Shown here: positions 53,526-61,765 of the stretch, piece by piece
How the letters are laid out: the number at the start of each line of letters is the position of its first letter
Position numbering within the stretch: position 1 is the first letter of the stretch
Assembly (NCBI GenBank): GCA_039989855.1
Contig: JBDXGZ010000008.1
Location: 62,001-126,000 of the forward strand
Origin: CALFVT01 sp039989855
Lineage (GTDB): Bacteria > Pseudomonadota > Alphaproteobacteria > Caulobacterales > Maricaulaceae
Length of the DNA stretch: 64,000 nucleotides
Reading direction: 5' to 3'
Notes under the pieces: generated by a model
Databases searched by the model: none
Seen by the model: only the letters and a program-made list of their open reading frames with translations
What the model was told of the DNA's origin: nothing
Program-made: the position numbers and the translations under genes

Positions 53526-54143
53526 TTAACGCATTTCCTTAACGGGGGCAAAACTTAATCGGTGAATCGGAGCGGGACCATGTCCGATCAATTTTTCGCG
53601 GTGGGCTTTGGTCGGGTAGCCTTTATGACGGTCAAGATCATAGGCGGGGTAGCGTTGATGGGCACGGGCCATAATACGGTCGCGGGTGACTTTGGCAACA
53701 ATAGAGGCGGCGGCAATAGAGAAACTGCGGGCGTCACCTTTGATGATGGCTTCACATGGTATGCTTATGTTGGGGCATTTGTTGCCGTCAATTAAAGCGA
53801 TGTCTGCTTTGAGCGGAAGATCGGCAATGGCCCGTTTCATGGCTGTTAGGCTCGCTTGTAATATATTGATACGGTCAATCTCTTCTGGTTCTGAAATGCC
53901 GATGCCAATTATTGCGGTTTTACGTATAATATTCAGCAGATGTTCACGTTGGCTATGTGACAAGCACTTACTGTCAGTCAGTCCATCAGGGGCGTGTTGA
54001 CGGGGGAAAATGACAGCAGCCGCGACAACGGGCCCTGCGAGCGGGCCGCGCCCAGCTTCATCTACCCCGCAGACGTGTCCAGTGTACTGGCATTCGAAAG
54101 ACCAATTTGGAGTATATTTAACAGATGATGTTTGGCGTCTCAT
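53526..54143 (-). CDS. rnhB: Ribonuclease HII
   Basis: 205 residues. It removes ribonucleotides from DNA and RNA-DNA junctions. The GVDEAGRGPLAGPVVAAAVI motif holds the first catalytic Asp/Glu pair; IALIDGNKCPNI and ARSFSIAAASIVAKVTRDRI contain further acidic and lysine residues, and GYPTKAHREKLIGHGPAPIH ends the core. It is the usual neighbour of ccrM in Caulobacter relatives, and lies upstream on the same strand with 242 bases between. ATG at 54143. Confidence 0.97.
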   Translation of the reverse strand: MRRQTSSVKYTPNWSFECQYTGHVCGVDEAGRGPLAGPVVAAAVIFPRQHAPDGLTDSKCLSHSQREHLLNIIRKTAIIGIGISEPEEIDRINILQASLTAMKRAIADLPLKADIALIDGNKCPNISIPCEAIIKGDARSFSIAAASIVAKVTRDRIMARAHQRYPAYDLDRHKGYPTKAHREKLIGHGPAPIHRLSFAPVKEMR

Positions 54144-54238
54144 TATGGCTCGATTTATGCATTGAAAGTGTAAAAAAAGCTTTTTAGACGAGAAATGGTC
54201 TGATAAAAACCCACATGTGAAATTTATAGGAGTATCTA

Positions 54239-54610
54239 ATGAGTAAGTTTCGTTCTAGTATAATTGCAGCTGGCATCGCCCTCGCTGCAACAGCCACTAT
54301 ACCATCATACGCGCAGAGTGCGGATAAGCGGAGTGCTAACGCGCCTAACATTCAGATCACGAATAAGAATCAATGTGAATTTGAGGGCGGCTCTATGGTA
54401 ACGGTTAAAGGCAGTGACTACTGCCTCGTGCCAGTTCGTCCTAAAGCCTATCATTCCGAAATTTATGATGGAAATCAGCTCGGTGTTATTGATTGTCCTG
54501 GCGATAAGCTAAATGATGATCTTTACTGTCTTTTCCCTGTGACAATTCGTAAACAGCCAGCACCAGAAACTGCGTCGGAAACAGCTGAAGATAGCGCAAA
54601 AGACGAATAA
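54239..54610 (+). CDS. Small exported protein with two YCLxPV motifs, unknown function
   Basis: 123 residues. A clear signal peptide (about 1-25, SIIAAGIALAATATIPSYAQ) precedes a short mature protein with four cysteines, at 46, 62, 86 and 97. Two segments look like an internal repeat: CEFEGG to SDYCLVPV, and CPGDKLNDDLYCLFPV, each with a Cys, a stretch, then [DL]YCL-[VF]PV. This suggests two disulfide-linked hairpins in the periplasm. The tail is Glu/Ala-rich (TASETAEDSAKDE). No family was recognised. A ribosome site (AGGAG) precedes the ATG at 54239 and a strong terminator follows the stop, so it is a single-gene transcript. Confidence 0.8.
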   Translation: MSKFRSSIIAAGIALAATATIPSYAQSADKRSANAPNIQITNKNQCEFEGGSMVTVKGSDYCLVPVRPKAYHSEIYDGNQLGVIDCPGDKLNDDLYCLFPVTIRKQPAPETASETAEDSAKDE

Positions 54611-54635
54611 GCGTCTTTTCATAACTTTAATTTGA

Positions 54636-54666
54636 CCCAGTCTCGATTGTCGAGGCTGGGTTTTTT
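54636..54666 (+). terminator. Terminator after the small exported protein
   Basis: CCCAGTCTCGA / TCGAGGCTGGG (one G-T pair) with loop TTG forms an 11-bp stem, followed by six T residues. It lies 25 bases after the stop. Confidence 0.92.
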
Positions 54667-54687
54667 CTTGTCATTTAGAACAAGCCT

Positions 54688-55377
54688 GTGTCTAAAGCCT
54701 TCATGTTAACGGTGATCATACCTAATCTAAATGGCGGCGAGGGACTTCGTGCGCTCATTGGCCAACTTTCAAAGACGGATGTTAAAATCATTCTGTCTGA
54801 CGGCGGCTCGACCGATGGAAGCTTGGACGTTGCTATAGCCGCGGGCGCACGAATTGTAAGCGGATGCTGTGGCCGTGGCCATCAGCTCAGGCGCGGTGTG
54901 CGTTTAGCCAACACAGAGTGGCTCTTATTTTTACACGCCGATAGCGAACTGGATGATAAGTGGTTATCCGCTGTGACAAAATTTATACAACGTCATCCGA
55001 AACGCGCGGGCTATTTTCAAATGCGCTTTAAGGCCAAAGGCTTCGCGCCGTGGTTTTGTGAATGTGCCGTAGGTCTGCGATCACTTTTTCTAAAACTACC
55101 ATACGGCGATCAAGGACTGTTGATATCGCGCGAACATTATGACGAGATTGGTGGTTTTTCACCGCTCCCCCTGTTTGAGGATGTGGACATTATCCGTAAA
55201 ATTGGTCGCTTTCGACTAGGGTGCGTGAAGAGCCCTCTTTGCACGGACGCGTCTAAATATGAACGCGATGGTTATTTTCGGCGCGGTTGGCGCAATATCA
55301 AATTGGCGAGACGCTATTATAAGGGCGAAGACCCGGCTGACTTGCTACGTGTTTATAATGATAAGATGCAAGATTAG
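54688..55377 (+). CDS. GT2-family glycosyltransferase, TIGR04283-like
   Basis: 229 residues. It is a GT-A fold transferase: TVIIPNLNGGEGLRALIGQL, ILSDGGSTDGSLDVAI, and LLFLHADSELDDKW with the D-x-D-like metal site; AGYFQMRFKAKGFAPWF and LPYGDQGLLISREHYDEIGG are typical of the TIGR04283 subfamily that was named from arsenosugar gene clusters. The GTG at 54688 or ATG at 54703 can start it; I give the longer. It is followed without a gap by its usual partner, the DUF2064 protein. No arsenic genes lie nearby, so the true sugar acceptor is open. Confidence 0.85.
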   Translation: MSKAFMLTVIIPNLNGGEGLRALIGQLSKTDVKIILSDGGSTDGSLDVAIAAGARIVSGCCGRGHQLRRGVRLANTEWLLFLHADSELDDKWLSAVTKFIQRHPKRAGYFQMRFKAKGFAPWFCECAVGLRSLFLKLPYGDQGLLISREHYDEIGGFSPLPLFEDVDIIRKIGRFRLGCVKSPLCTDASKYERDGYFRRGWRNIKLARRYYKGEDPADLLRVYNDKMQD

Positions 55378-55380
55378 GTG

Positions 55381-55971
55381 ATGATGCATAAACCTCGACT
55401 TATAATATTTGCGAAAGCCCCTGTCTTTGGACATGCGAAAACTCGCCTCGCTAAGGGTGTGGGGAAGGTTCATGCCAAGCGCTATTATAGGGCGATGACA
55501 CGCACAATATTACGGCGCTTAAAAGACCCGCGTTGGTATTTGAGCATTGCGACGGCGCGCACAAACCTCCATATGCGCGTCCCTGATTGGGACGGGATTC
55601 CGCAATTTCCGCAAGTCTCAGGCAGTCTGTCCCCGCGCCTAGCGGCTGTCTTTGCACAGCGCGGCCCGACCATTGTTATTGGAACCGATAGTCCGCAAAT
55701 TAGAGCCGCAGATATAGCGGACGCCTTTAAGCATATGGACGATAAAACGGTGGTGTTTGGCCCTGCCAGTGACGGCGGCTTTTGGCTCATTGGTCTGCTA
55801 GGCCCCGCGCCGACGGGTTTGTTTGATAATATTCGTTGGTCCCATGATAAGACCTTAGAGGATATGGAGCGAAACTGCTCCGCTCTTGGCTATAAGTTGC
55901 ACCATTTGCGAACCTTAACCGATATTGATGATATTGACGCGCTTCGGGCGTACCAAGCAGGGTCTGCCTAG
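55381..55971 (+). CDS. DUF2064/TIGR04282-family glycosyltransferase-like protein
   Basis: 196 residues from the ATG at 55381 (a GTG one codon earlier is also possible). KPRLIIFAKAPVFGHAKTRL with the KTRL motif, IVIGTDSPQIRAADIADAF and FGPASDGGFWLIGLL form the family, a nucleotidyltransferase-like fold. It begins just after the stop of the TIGR04283-like gene, so the two are one operon. The family was described from arsenosugar and related clusters, where it pairs with the GT2. The reaction is not shown here. The product of the pair is unknown. Confidence 0.87.
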   Translation: MMHKPRLIIFAKAPVFGHAKTRLAKGVGKVHAKRYYRAMTRTILRRLKDPRWYLSIATARTNLHMRVPDWDGIPQFPQVSGSLSPRLAAVFAQRGPTIVIGTDSPQIRAADIADAFKHMDDKTVVFGPASDGGFWLIGLLGPAPTGLFDNIRWSHDKTLEDMERNCSALGYKLHHLRTLTDIDDIDALRAYQAGSA

Positions 55972-55987
55972 GTCTTTAGGTCAGGAC

Positions 55988-56770
55988 TTAATCTGTTTGC
56001 GCGTGACGTTCATGCAGAGATAATAAATCCCGCCACGCTTCTTTTTTCAATTCAGGACGTCGGAGCAAAAAGGCAGGATGATACATCGGGATGGCTGGAA
56101 TGTCGCGCCCGTTGACGTCAAGGGTTTGCCAGGTCCCACGGTTTTTCATAATGCCGTTTAAATCTGTCATCGCGCCTAAACTAACACCGCCTGCGATTAA
56201 GATGACATCAGGCGCCGCTAACTCAATATGTTTCATCAAAAAGGGACGGCACATATCGATCTCGTCATCTGTTGGTTTTCGCCCACCCGGAGGATGCCAA
56301 TTGACGATATTGGTGATGTAAAAATCTTTGTCGGTTAAACCAATCGCGGCGAGCATTCGGTCGAGGAATTTCCCTGTGCGTCCTGTGAAAGGCTCGCCGG
56401 CAATATCTTCATCGCGCCCAGGGGCTTCACCGATAATCATAAGACGGGCCTGAGGATTGCCGCGTGAGAACACGCATTGAGAGGCGTTATCTGACAAGGT
56501 TCCCGCATCGAAACTCCCCATAGCGCTTTTCAGTGCGCTCAAGTCTTTCGCCGCGCTGGCCAGTTTTTTTGCTGTGGCCATGCGCTCTTTATCGCTTGTT
56601 GACGGCGGCTTAGCCTGCGCGCTTTGCGTGCGAGTGACTGTGCTTTGTGGGGCCTTAGCTTTCGCAGTTCGAACTTTTGGTTTCGCCGTTGATACGGGTG
56701 GTGTTTCCACGCCCATAGCCTCCCACCACTCAAGGGCAGAGGCAAAGGCGGCGTGTACGGAATTATCCAT
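55988..56770 (-). CDS. Uracil-DNA glycosylase, family-4-like without the iron-sulfur cysteines
   Basis: 260 residues. The UDG fold is plain: IGEAPGRDEDIAGEPFTGRT (motif 1 with the catalytic region), WHPPGGRKPTDDEI, and PMYHPAFLLRRPELK (motif 2 with the His). The N-terminal 80 residues are Lys/Ala-rich (TAKPKVRTAKAKAPQ), an extension not part of the core. Family 4 enzymes normally coordinate a [4Fe-4S] cluster with four cysteines; this protein has only two, in NASQCVFSRG and DMCRPFL, and the C-terminal of the conserved FDGC-like site reads SFDAG. So the cluster is probably absent. It is convergent with DUF2064 and two bases downstream of the RimK-fusion gene. Confidence 0.88.
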   Translation of the reverse strand: MDNSVHAAFASALEWWEAMGVETPPVSTAKPKVRTAKAKAPQSTVTRTQSAQAKPPSTSDKERMATAKKLASAAKDLSALKSAMGSFDAGTLSDNASQCVFSRGNPQARLMIIGEAPGRDEDIAGEPFTGRTGKFLDRMLAAIGLTDKDFYITNIVNWHPPGGRKPTDDEIDMCRPFLMKHIELAAPDVILIAGGVSLGAMTDLNGIMKNRGTWQTLDVNGRDIPAIPMYHPAFLLRRPELKKEAWRDLLSLHERHAQTD

Positions 56771-56771
56771 T

Positions 56772-58145
56772 CTAGGCCTTTAACACAGTGTGTACATTAG
56801 CTTCAATAGCTTCGATTATATGTGTGGCAATATCTAAACCTGTCGCTGTTTCAATGCCTTTAAGTCCCGGAGAGGAATTGACCTCGAGGACTTTCGGGCC
56901 CTCGTCACTACGTAATATATCAACACCTGCCACATGCAGGCCCATGGCTTTGGCAGATTTTGTCGCTGTTTGGCGTTCATTTTTTGATAGGCGGACTTTC
57001 TCAGCACTGCCGCCTTGATGTAAGTTGGAACGAAATTCACCCGCTTGTCCTGTGCGTTTGATCGCCCCAACAACTTTACCGTCAACCACAAGGCAACGTA
57101 TATCTGTGCCGCTGGCTTCTTTGACAAATTCTTGTACAAGGAAGTTGGCGTCCAGCCCCCTAAAAGCATCAATCAGGGCGGTGGCCGCTTTGCGGGTTTC
57201 GGCTAAAATCACGCCTTTACCCTGTGTGCTTTCTAGCAGTTTCACAACGAGGGGGGATCCGCCTGCAAGGTCTATAATGCCCGCTGTGTCACGGGCAGAC
57301 CGTGCGAAGGCGGTATTGGGCATGCCAATGTGATGCTGCGCTAAAATTTGGTGCGCTAACAATTTATCGCGAGATTGACCGATGGCGGCGGCTGAGTTGA
57401 GGCAATAGACGCCCATGCTTTCAAATTGGCGCACAACCGCCATGCCGTAAAACGTTATGCGCGAGCCAATACGCGGAATAATTGCATCATATCGTGGCAG
57501 GGCTTTGCCGTCATAATAGACCTCGGGCTTGTGGGAATTAATATCCATATAGCACCGTCGCGTGGCGATGGTTTCAATAACGTGGCCGCGCGCTTCAGCC
57601 GCCTTTATCATGCTGAGGTTTGAGTAATTTCCAGGTTCCTGCGTCAAAATGCCAATGCGTAAGGGGCGGCGTTTGGTGTTCTTGCGACGCCGTAACTTTT
57701 TATAGGCTGAGTAATCAAGGGCGGGTTGCAAGAAGGATTGAGACGGGGCAATGGAAACGCCGTCACGTAGGGCCGAGCGCCCTAGTAACATGCGGTAATT
57801 CATACTCTCACGGTTCGTCAGAGTGATATTTATGGGCCAGCTTTGACAACCTATTGTAATGGGCGTTTGAATGACAAATCGGTTTTCGCTCTGGCCATTG
57901 GAACTTGTGACGAGGCGGCGATCAATGACTTTGGCCGAGCAGACAACTTCGAAGGAGCTGTCATTTGGGTCAGGACGAATAATAAAGCGGACTTGTGGGT
58001 TTTCCTCGGAACCAAACGGTTCAATCGCGACCGCATGAAGCGCGGATGTGCGCGCCCCTGTGTCGACTTTGACTTTAATAGCCGGGAGTTGCAAGTCGGA
58101 GAGGGAGGCCCATTCTTCCCACCCGAGTGAAAAATTTTCGCTCAT
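56772..58145 (-). CDS. rimK: RimB (retropepsin-like)-RimK (ATP-grasp ligase) fusion
   Basis: 457 residues from the ATG at 58145 (a TTG nine bases earlier is in frame). The first part (about 1-155) is the COG4067/DUF785 protease-like domain: VDTGARTSALHAVAIEPFG holds the retropepsin-like D-T-G, and NYRMLLGRSALRDG is the second motif. After a linker rich in R and K (KKLRRRKNTKRRPLR) the second part (about 165-457) is RimK: RIGILTQEPGNYSNLSMIKA, YDAIIPRIGSRITFYGMAVV, SPLVVKLLESTQGKGVILAE (ATP-grasp), and DILRSDEGPKVLEVNSSPGL. RimK adds glutamates to ribosomal protein S6; RimB is the accessory protease. Separate genes in Pseudomonas. Follows the UDG by one base. Confidence 0.9.
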   Translation of the reverse strand: MSENFSLGWEEWASLSDLQLPAIKVKVDTGARTSALHAVAIEPFGSEENPQVRFIIRPDPNDSSFEVVCSAKVIDRRLVTSSNGQSENRFVIQTPITIGCQSWPINITLTNRESMNYRMLLGRSALRDGVSIAPSQSFLQPALDYSAYKKLRRRKNTKRRPLRIGILTQEPGNYSNLSMIKAAEARGHVIETIATRRCYMDINSHKPEVYYDGKALPRYDAIIPRIGSRITFYGMAVVRQFESMGVYCLNSAAAIGQSRDKLLAHQILAQHHIGMPNTAFARSARDTAGIIDLAGGSPLVVKLLESTQGKGVILAETRKAATALIDAFRGLDANFLVQEFVKEASGTDIRCLVVDGKVVGAIKRTGQAGEFRSNLHQGGSAEKVRLSKNERQTATKSAKAMGLHVAGVDILRSDEGPKVLEVNSSPGLKGIETATGLDIATHIIEAIEANVHTVLKA

Positions 58146-58259
58146 TTTATTCAACCATACACGTCAATTAAACAGATATGTGACGCAAGCGAACCTTTAC
58201 CGCGAGCGTTCAACCCTTTATGTAATGGGTGAGAGAAAATAATAAAGCGAGTCATAATT

Positions 58260-59963
58260 ATGCCAAATGCAGAACAAATTCAGCGCGAAGCCATGGAATA
58301 TGATGTTGTTATTGTTGGCGCAGGCCCAGCAGGCTTGTCTGCGGCCATTCGCCTTAAGCAGCTTAACAGTGATACAAATGTTGTGGTCTTGGAAAAAGGT
58401 TCTGAAGTGGGTGCGCATATATTATCAGGCGCGGTTCTAGACCCGATTGGCTTGAATAAGCTTATTCCAGATTGGAAAGAAAAGGGCGCGCCGCTTAACA
58501 CCGAAGTTAAAGTCGATAAATTCTTGTTATTAGGGCCGAACGGCAGCGCGCGCGTGCCAAACTTCATTATGCCGCCTTTGATGAATAATCACGGTAATTA
58601 TATTGTCTCTATGGGGAATGTCTGCCGTTGGCTGGCCGAACAAGCGGAAGCCCTTGGCGTTGAGGTGTTTCCAGGCATGGCCTGTTCCGAATTGGTTTAC
58701 GGCGATAAAGGCGAGTTAAAAGGCGTGGTCGCAGGTGAGTTCGGGATTAGTCAGGACGGAACCAAAGGCGATGGCTATGAGCCGGGCATGGAGCTTCATG
58801 GTAAATATGTCTTCTTGTCTGAGGGCGCACGCGGATCATTATCAAAACAAGCGATTGCGAAATATGAACTTGATTCGGATGCTGATGTGTCAAAGTTCGG
58901 CCTCGGCATGAAAGAAATTTGGGATGTTAAGCCTGAAAACCATAATGAAGGCGAAGTCACCCACACGGCAGGCTGGCCATTGGGCTGGAAAGCGGGCGGA
59001 GGGTCGTTCCTTTACCACATTGAAAACAACCAAGTATATGTCGGCTATATTATCGACCTGAACTATAAGAACCCGCATCTGTTCCCTTATATGGAATTTC
59101 AGCGGTGGAAACATCATCCTGATATCGCCAAAGTGCTTGAAGGCGGCAAACGCGTGGCCTACGGAGCACGGGTCGTGACCAAAGGCGGCTATCAGTCGGT
59201 TCCGAAAGTAGCTTTCCCGGGCGGGGCGCTCCTTGGTTGTACGGCTGGGCTTGTGAACTTACCGCGTATTAAGGGTAACCATAATGCGATGTTATCAGGC
59301 ATGGCGGCGGCTGAGGCCGCTCACGCAGCGCTCGGCGGTGGACGCTCAGGCGACACACTGTCTGATTATCAAGATGAACTTATGAACGGCCTTGTCGGGA
59401 AAGATTTAAAGCCTGTTCGTAATGTTGCGCCGATGAACGCTAAATTTGGCCCGCTTCTTGGTGGCATGATGATGGGCGGCATGGATATGTGGGCGGCGAC
59501 ATTATTTAAGATCAATGTGGTTGGCGGACTGCTCAATCTGTTTAAACTAAAGCTCTCAACAACATTGGCGCATGGTAAAGATGACGCACAGTCCACGGAG
59601 TCTGCTGATAAGCATAAGGTGATTGAATATCCTAAGCCTGATGGGGTCTTGTCTTTTGACCGTCTGACAAATGTTAGTTTTTCTGCGACCAACCACGGCG
59701 AAGATCAGCCGTCTCACTTACAGCTGCTTGATGCGAATATTCCTGTCGGGATAAATTTACCTGAATTTGATGAGCCTGCGCAGCGTTATTGCCCTGCCGG
59801 TGTTTATGAAATTTTACGCGATGATGATGGATCAAATCCGCGTTTTCAGGTGAATGCGCAAAATTGCGTTCACTGTAAGACCTGCGATATTAAGGACCCG
59901 AGTAAAAATATTGTGTGGTGTGTTCCCGAAGGTGCAGGTGGCCCTAACTACCCTAATATGTAA
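58260..59963 (+). CDS. Electron transfer flavoprotein-ubiquinone oxidoreductase
   Basis: 567 residues, the normal length. It passes electrons from ETF (fatty acid and amino acid oxidation) to ubiquinone at the inner membrane. DVVIVGAGPAGLSAAIRLKQ is the FAD-binding start; VVLEKGSEVGAHILSGAVLD follows. The Fe-S site at the C-terminus is RYCPAGVYEI plus NCVHCKTCDIKDPSKNIVW. The ubiquinone-binding GWPLGWKAGGGSFLYHIE block is also there. ATG at 58260; a GANTC site lies at 58249-58253 just ahead. Divergent from the RimK-fusion gene, with 114 bases between. No ETF subunit genes are in the window. Confidence 0.96.
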   Translation: MPNAEQIQREAMEYDVVIVGAGPAGLSAAIRLKQLNSDTNVVVLEKGSEVGAHILSGAVLDPIGLNKLIPDWKEKGAPLNTEVKVDKFLLLGPNGSARVPNFIMPPLMNNHGNYIVSMGNVCRWLAEQAEALGVEVFPGMACSELVYGDKGELKGVVAGEFGISQDGTKGDGYEPGMELHGKYVFLSEGARGSLSKQAIAKYELDSDADVSKFGLGMKEIWDVKPENHNEGEVTHTAGWPLGWKAGGGSFLYHIENNQVYVGYIIDLNYKNPHLFPYMEFQRWKHHPDIAKVLEGGKRVAYGARVVTKGGYQSVPKVAFPGGALLGCTAGLVNLPRIKGNHNAMLSGMAAAEAAHAALGGGRSGDTLSDYQDELMNGLVGKDLKPVRNVAPMNAKFGPLLGGMMMGGMDMWAATLFKINVVGGLLNLFKLKLSTTLAHGKDDAQSTESADKHKVIEYPKPDGVLSFDRLTNVSFSATNHGEDQPSHLQLLDANIPVGINLPEFDEPAQRYCPAGVYEILRDDDGSNPRFQVNAQNCVHCKTCDIKDPSKNIVWCVPEGAGGPNYPNM

Positions 59964-60013
59964 TAGTGCCGTAATCCTGAGTATAATTCAGCGTCTTTAC
60001 GGTGGTGAATGTC

Positions 60014-61738
60014 ATGACTGAACTTTTTGAAAGACCTTCTATGCCCCGTATGTTTACGTTACCGCTTTCGGTTTTTGCGGCCTGTATGGTTAGTTGCGCA
60101 ACGCCGACGTCTGGTCCTGATTACTCACTTCCCGAGGGCCGTTTATTTGGCGAATATCTTGCGGGAAGTTATGCGAGTGAAATTGACGATGCGGAAGCAA
60201 GTTCTGATTATTACTCTAAGGCTTTCTCGCGGTTAAGATCTGATACGAGTTTAGGACGGCGTGCGGTTACGGCGGCCTTGCGAAATGGCGATTATGATTT
60301 GGCCAGAACGCAAGCACGAGATGTTTTAGCTGAAGACCCAAGCGAGTCTATGGCGCGCATTATTTTAGGTGCGCGTGCTTTTTCCCGGGGTGAATATTCT
60401 AAAACGGGTAATTACTTTAATGCCCCGACACCCGATCGCTCTATGGCGATGATTATGGGGTTGTTACAGGGGTGGTCTGAGGCCCAGCAAGGGAATTATA
60501 GTGATTCTGAGGCACTGTTTCAAGGATTGCAAAGTTGGACTTATTTTAATTTTTACGGAAAATTGCAACTGGGTAAAATCTATGCCTTGCAGGGAAAAAC
60601 GGATGAGGCGGTTAAGCTTTTTGCTGAAGTTGGAGCTCTGGGTATTGCGCCGACTGAAACGGCAATGTCACAGGCGCGAGCCCTTGTTCATGCGGGACGA
60701 AGCGAAGAGGCTTTAAAAGGCTTGAAGGATTTATCTGTCCTTAACGGTGGATTTGAGACAGGACCTATGGCGTGGGCAATTGCGGAGCTAGAAGCGGGGC
60801 GTGACCTGGGTGGATTATTGTCACCAAAGCAAGAAGCTGCGCGGGCTTTAACCGAACCAGCTTTTGGGTTTTTTCAACGTAATGACGCGTCTGACGTCGC
60901 TGAAATATATTTACGTCTTGCGCGCTCTATTGATCCCGATAATGAAAAAACTAAACTATGGCTAGCAAGCCTGTTGGAGCAATTTGAGCGTCCAGATGAA
61001 GCCGAAAAACTATATAATGATATTGATCTCAAATCGCCTTACGATGTCCAAGCAGAACTTTCATTAGCGACGCTTTATTTGCGTAAGGACGAAGATGATA
61101 AGGCGTTGGCTATTTTAGAAAAAAGCTACGCCCGCAAGCCCGTTAATGCTACGCGCGAAACATTGGGGCGTGTGCGAATTTTCCGTGAGAATTATGAAGA
61201 GGCTTTACCTGTTTACGAATCTTTAGTGGCGAGCTTGACTGAACAGGAGTTGAAGGCCGATGTGGAGCCGCTCTATTTTCGTGGCATATGTTATGAACGG
61301 CTAGAGCAATGGGACAATGCGGTTGCAGATTTCCGCCGTGTGCTAGAGATTGATCCAGATAATGCCGATGCCTTAAATTACTTAGGCTATACATGGGTTG
61401 ACCGAGGCGAAAATCTCACGGAGGCTTTTGAAATGATACGTAAAGCCGTAGAGCTTGAGCCTGATAGCGGCGCGATTGTTGATAGTTTAGGATGGGCGCA
61501 TTATAAATTAGGTGAATATGAGGACGCTAAAACAAACTTGGAAAATGCCGTTGCCTTAACGCCTGCAAGTGCAACAATCGTTGATCATTTGGGCGATGTT
61601 TACTGGAAATTAGGTCGGTTGCGCGAAGCGGGATATCAGTGGAAGCGGGCGCTTGATTTTGATCCGACTGATGAAGAAAGAGCCAATATCGAGACGAAAC
61701 TTCAAGGTGGTTTTGATAGCCTTCAGGCGTCACCCTAG
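60014..61738 (+). CDS. TPR-repeat lipoprotein
   Basis: 574 residues from the ATG at 60014, preceded by GGTGGTGA; an earlier GTG at 60002 is possible. The signal peptide (MFTLPLSVFAACMVSCATP) has the lipobox Cys in VSC. The rest is a chain of tetratricopeptide repeats; clear units are YARKPVNATRETLGRVRIF, YFRGICYERLEQWDNAVADF, LNYLGYTWVDRGENLTEAFE, and VDSLGWAHYKLGEYEDAKTN. It may scaffold proteins at the outer membrane. It sits between ETF-QO and ispE, a common order in alphaproteobacteria. The partners are not known. Confidence 0.9.
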   Translation: MTELFERPSMPRMFTLPLSVFAACMVSCATPTSGPDYSLPEGRLFGEYLAGSYASEIDDAEASSDYYSKAFSRLRSDTSLGRRAVTAALRNGDYDLARTQARDVLAEDPSESMARIILGARAFSRGEYSKTGNYFNAPTPDRSMAMIMGLLQGWSEAQQGNYSDSEALFQGLQSWTYFNFYGKLQLGKIYALQGKTDEAVKLFAEVGALGIAPTETAMSQARALVHAGRSEEALKGLKDLSVLNGGFETGPMAWAIAELEAGRDLGGLLSPKQEAARALTEPAFGFFQRNDASDVAEIYLRLARSIDPDNEKTKLWLASLLEQFERPDEAEKLYNDIDLKSPYDVQAELSLATLYLRKDEDDKALAILEKSYARKPVNATRETLGRVRIFRENYEEALPVYESLVASLTEQELKADVEPLYFRGICYERLEQWDNAVADFRRVLEIDPDNADALNYLGYTWVDRGENLTEAFEMIRKAVELEPDSGAIVDSLGWAHYKLGEYEDAKTNLENAVALTPASATIVDHLGDVYWKLGRLREAGYQWKRALDFDPTDEERANIETKLQGGFDSLQASP

Positions 61739-61765
61739 TTTATAGATAGGGGGCGATAAGCAACC

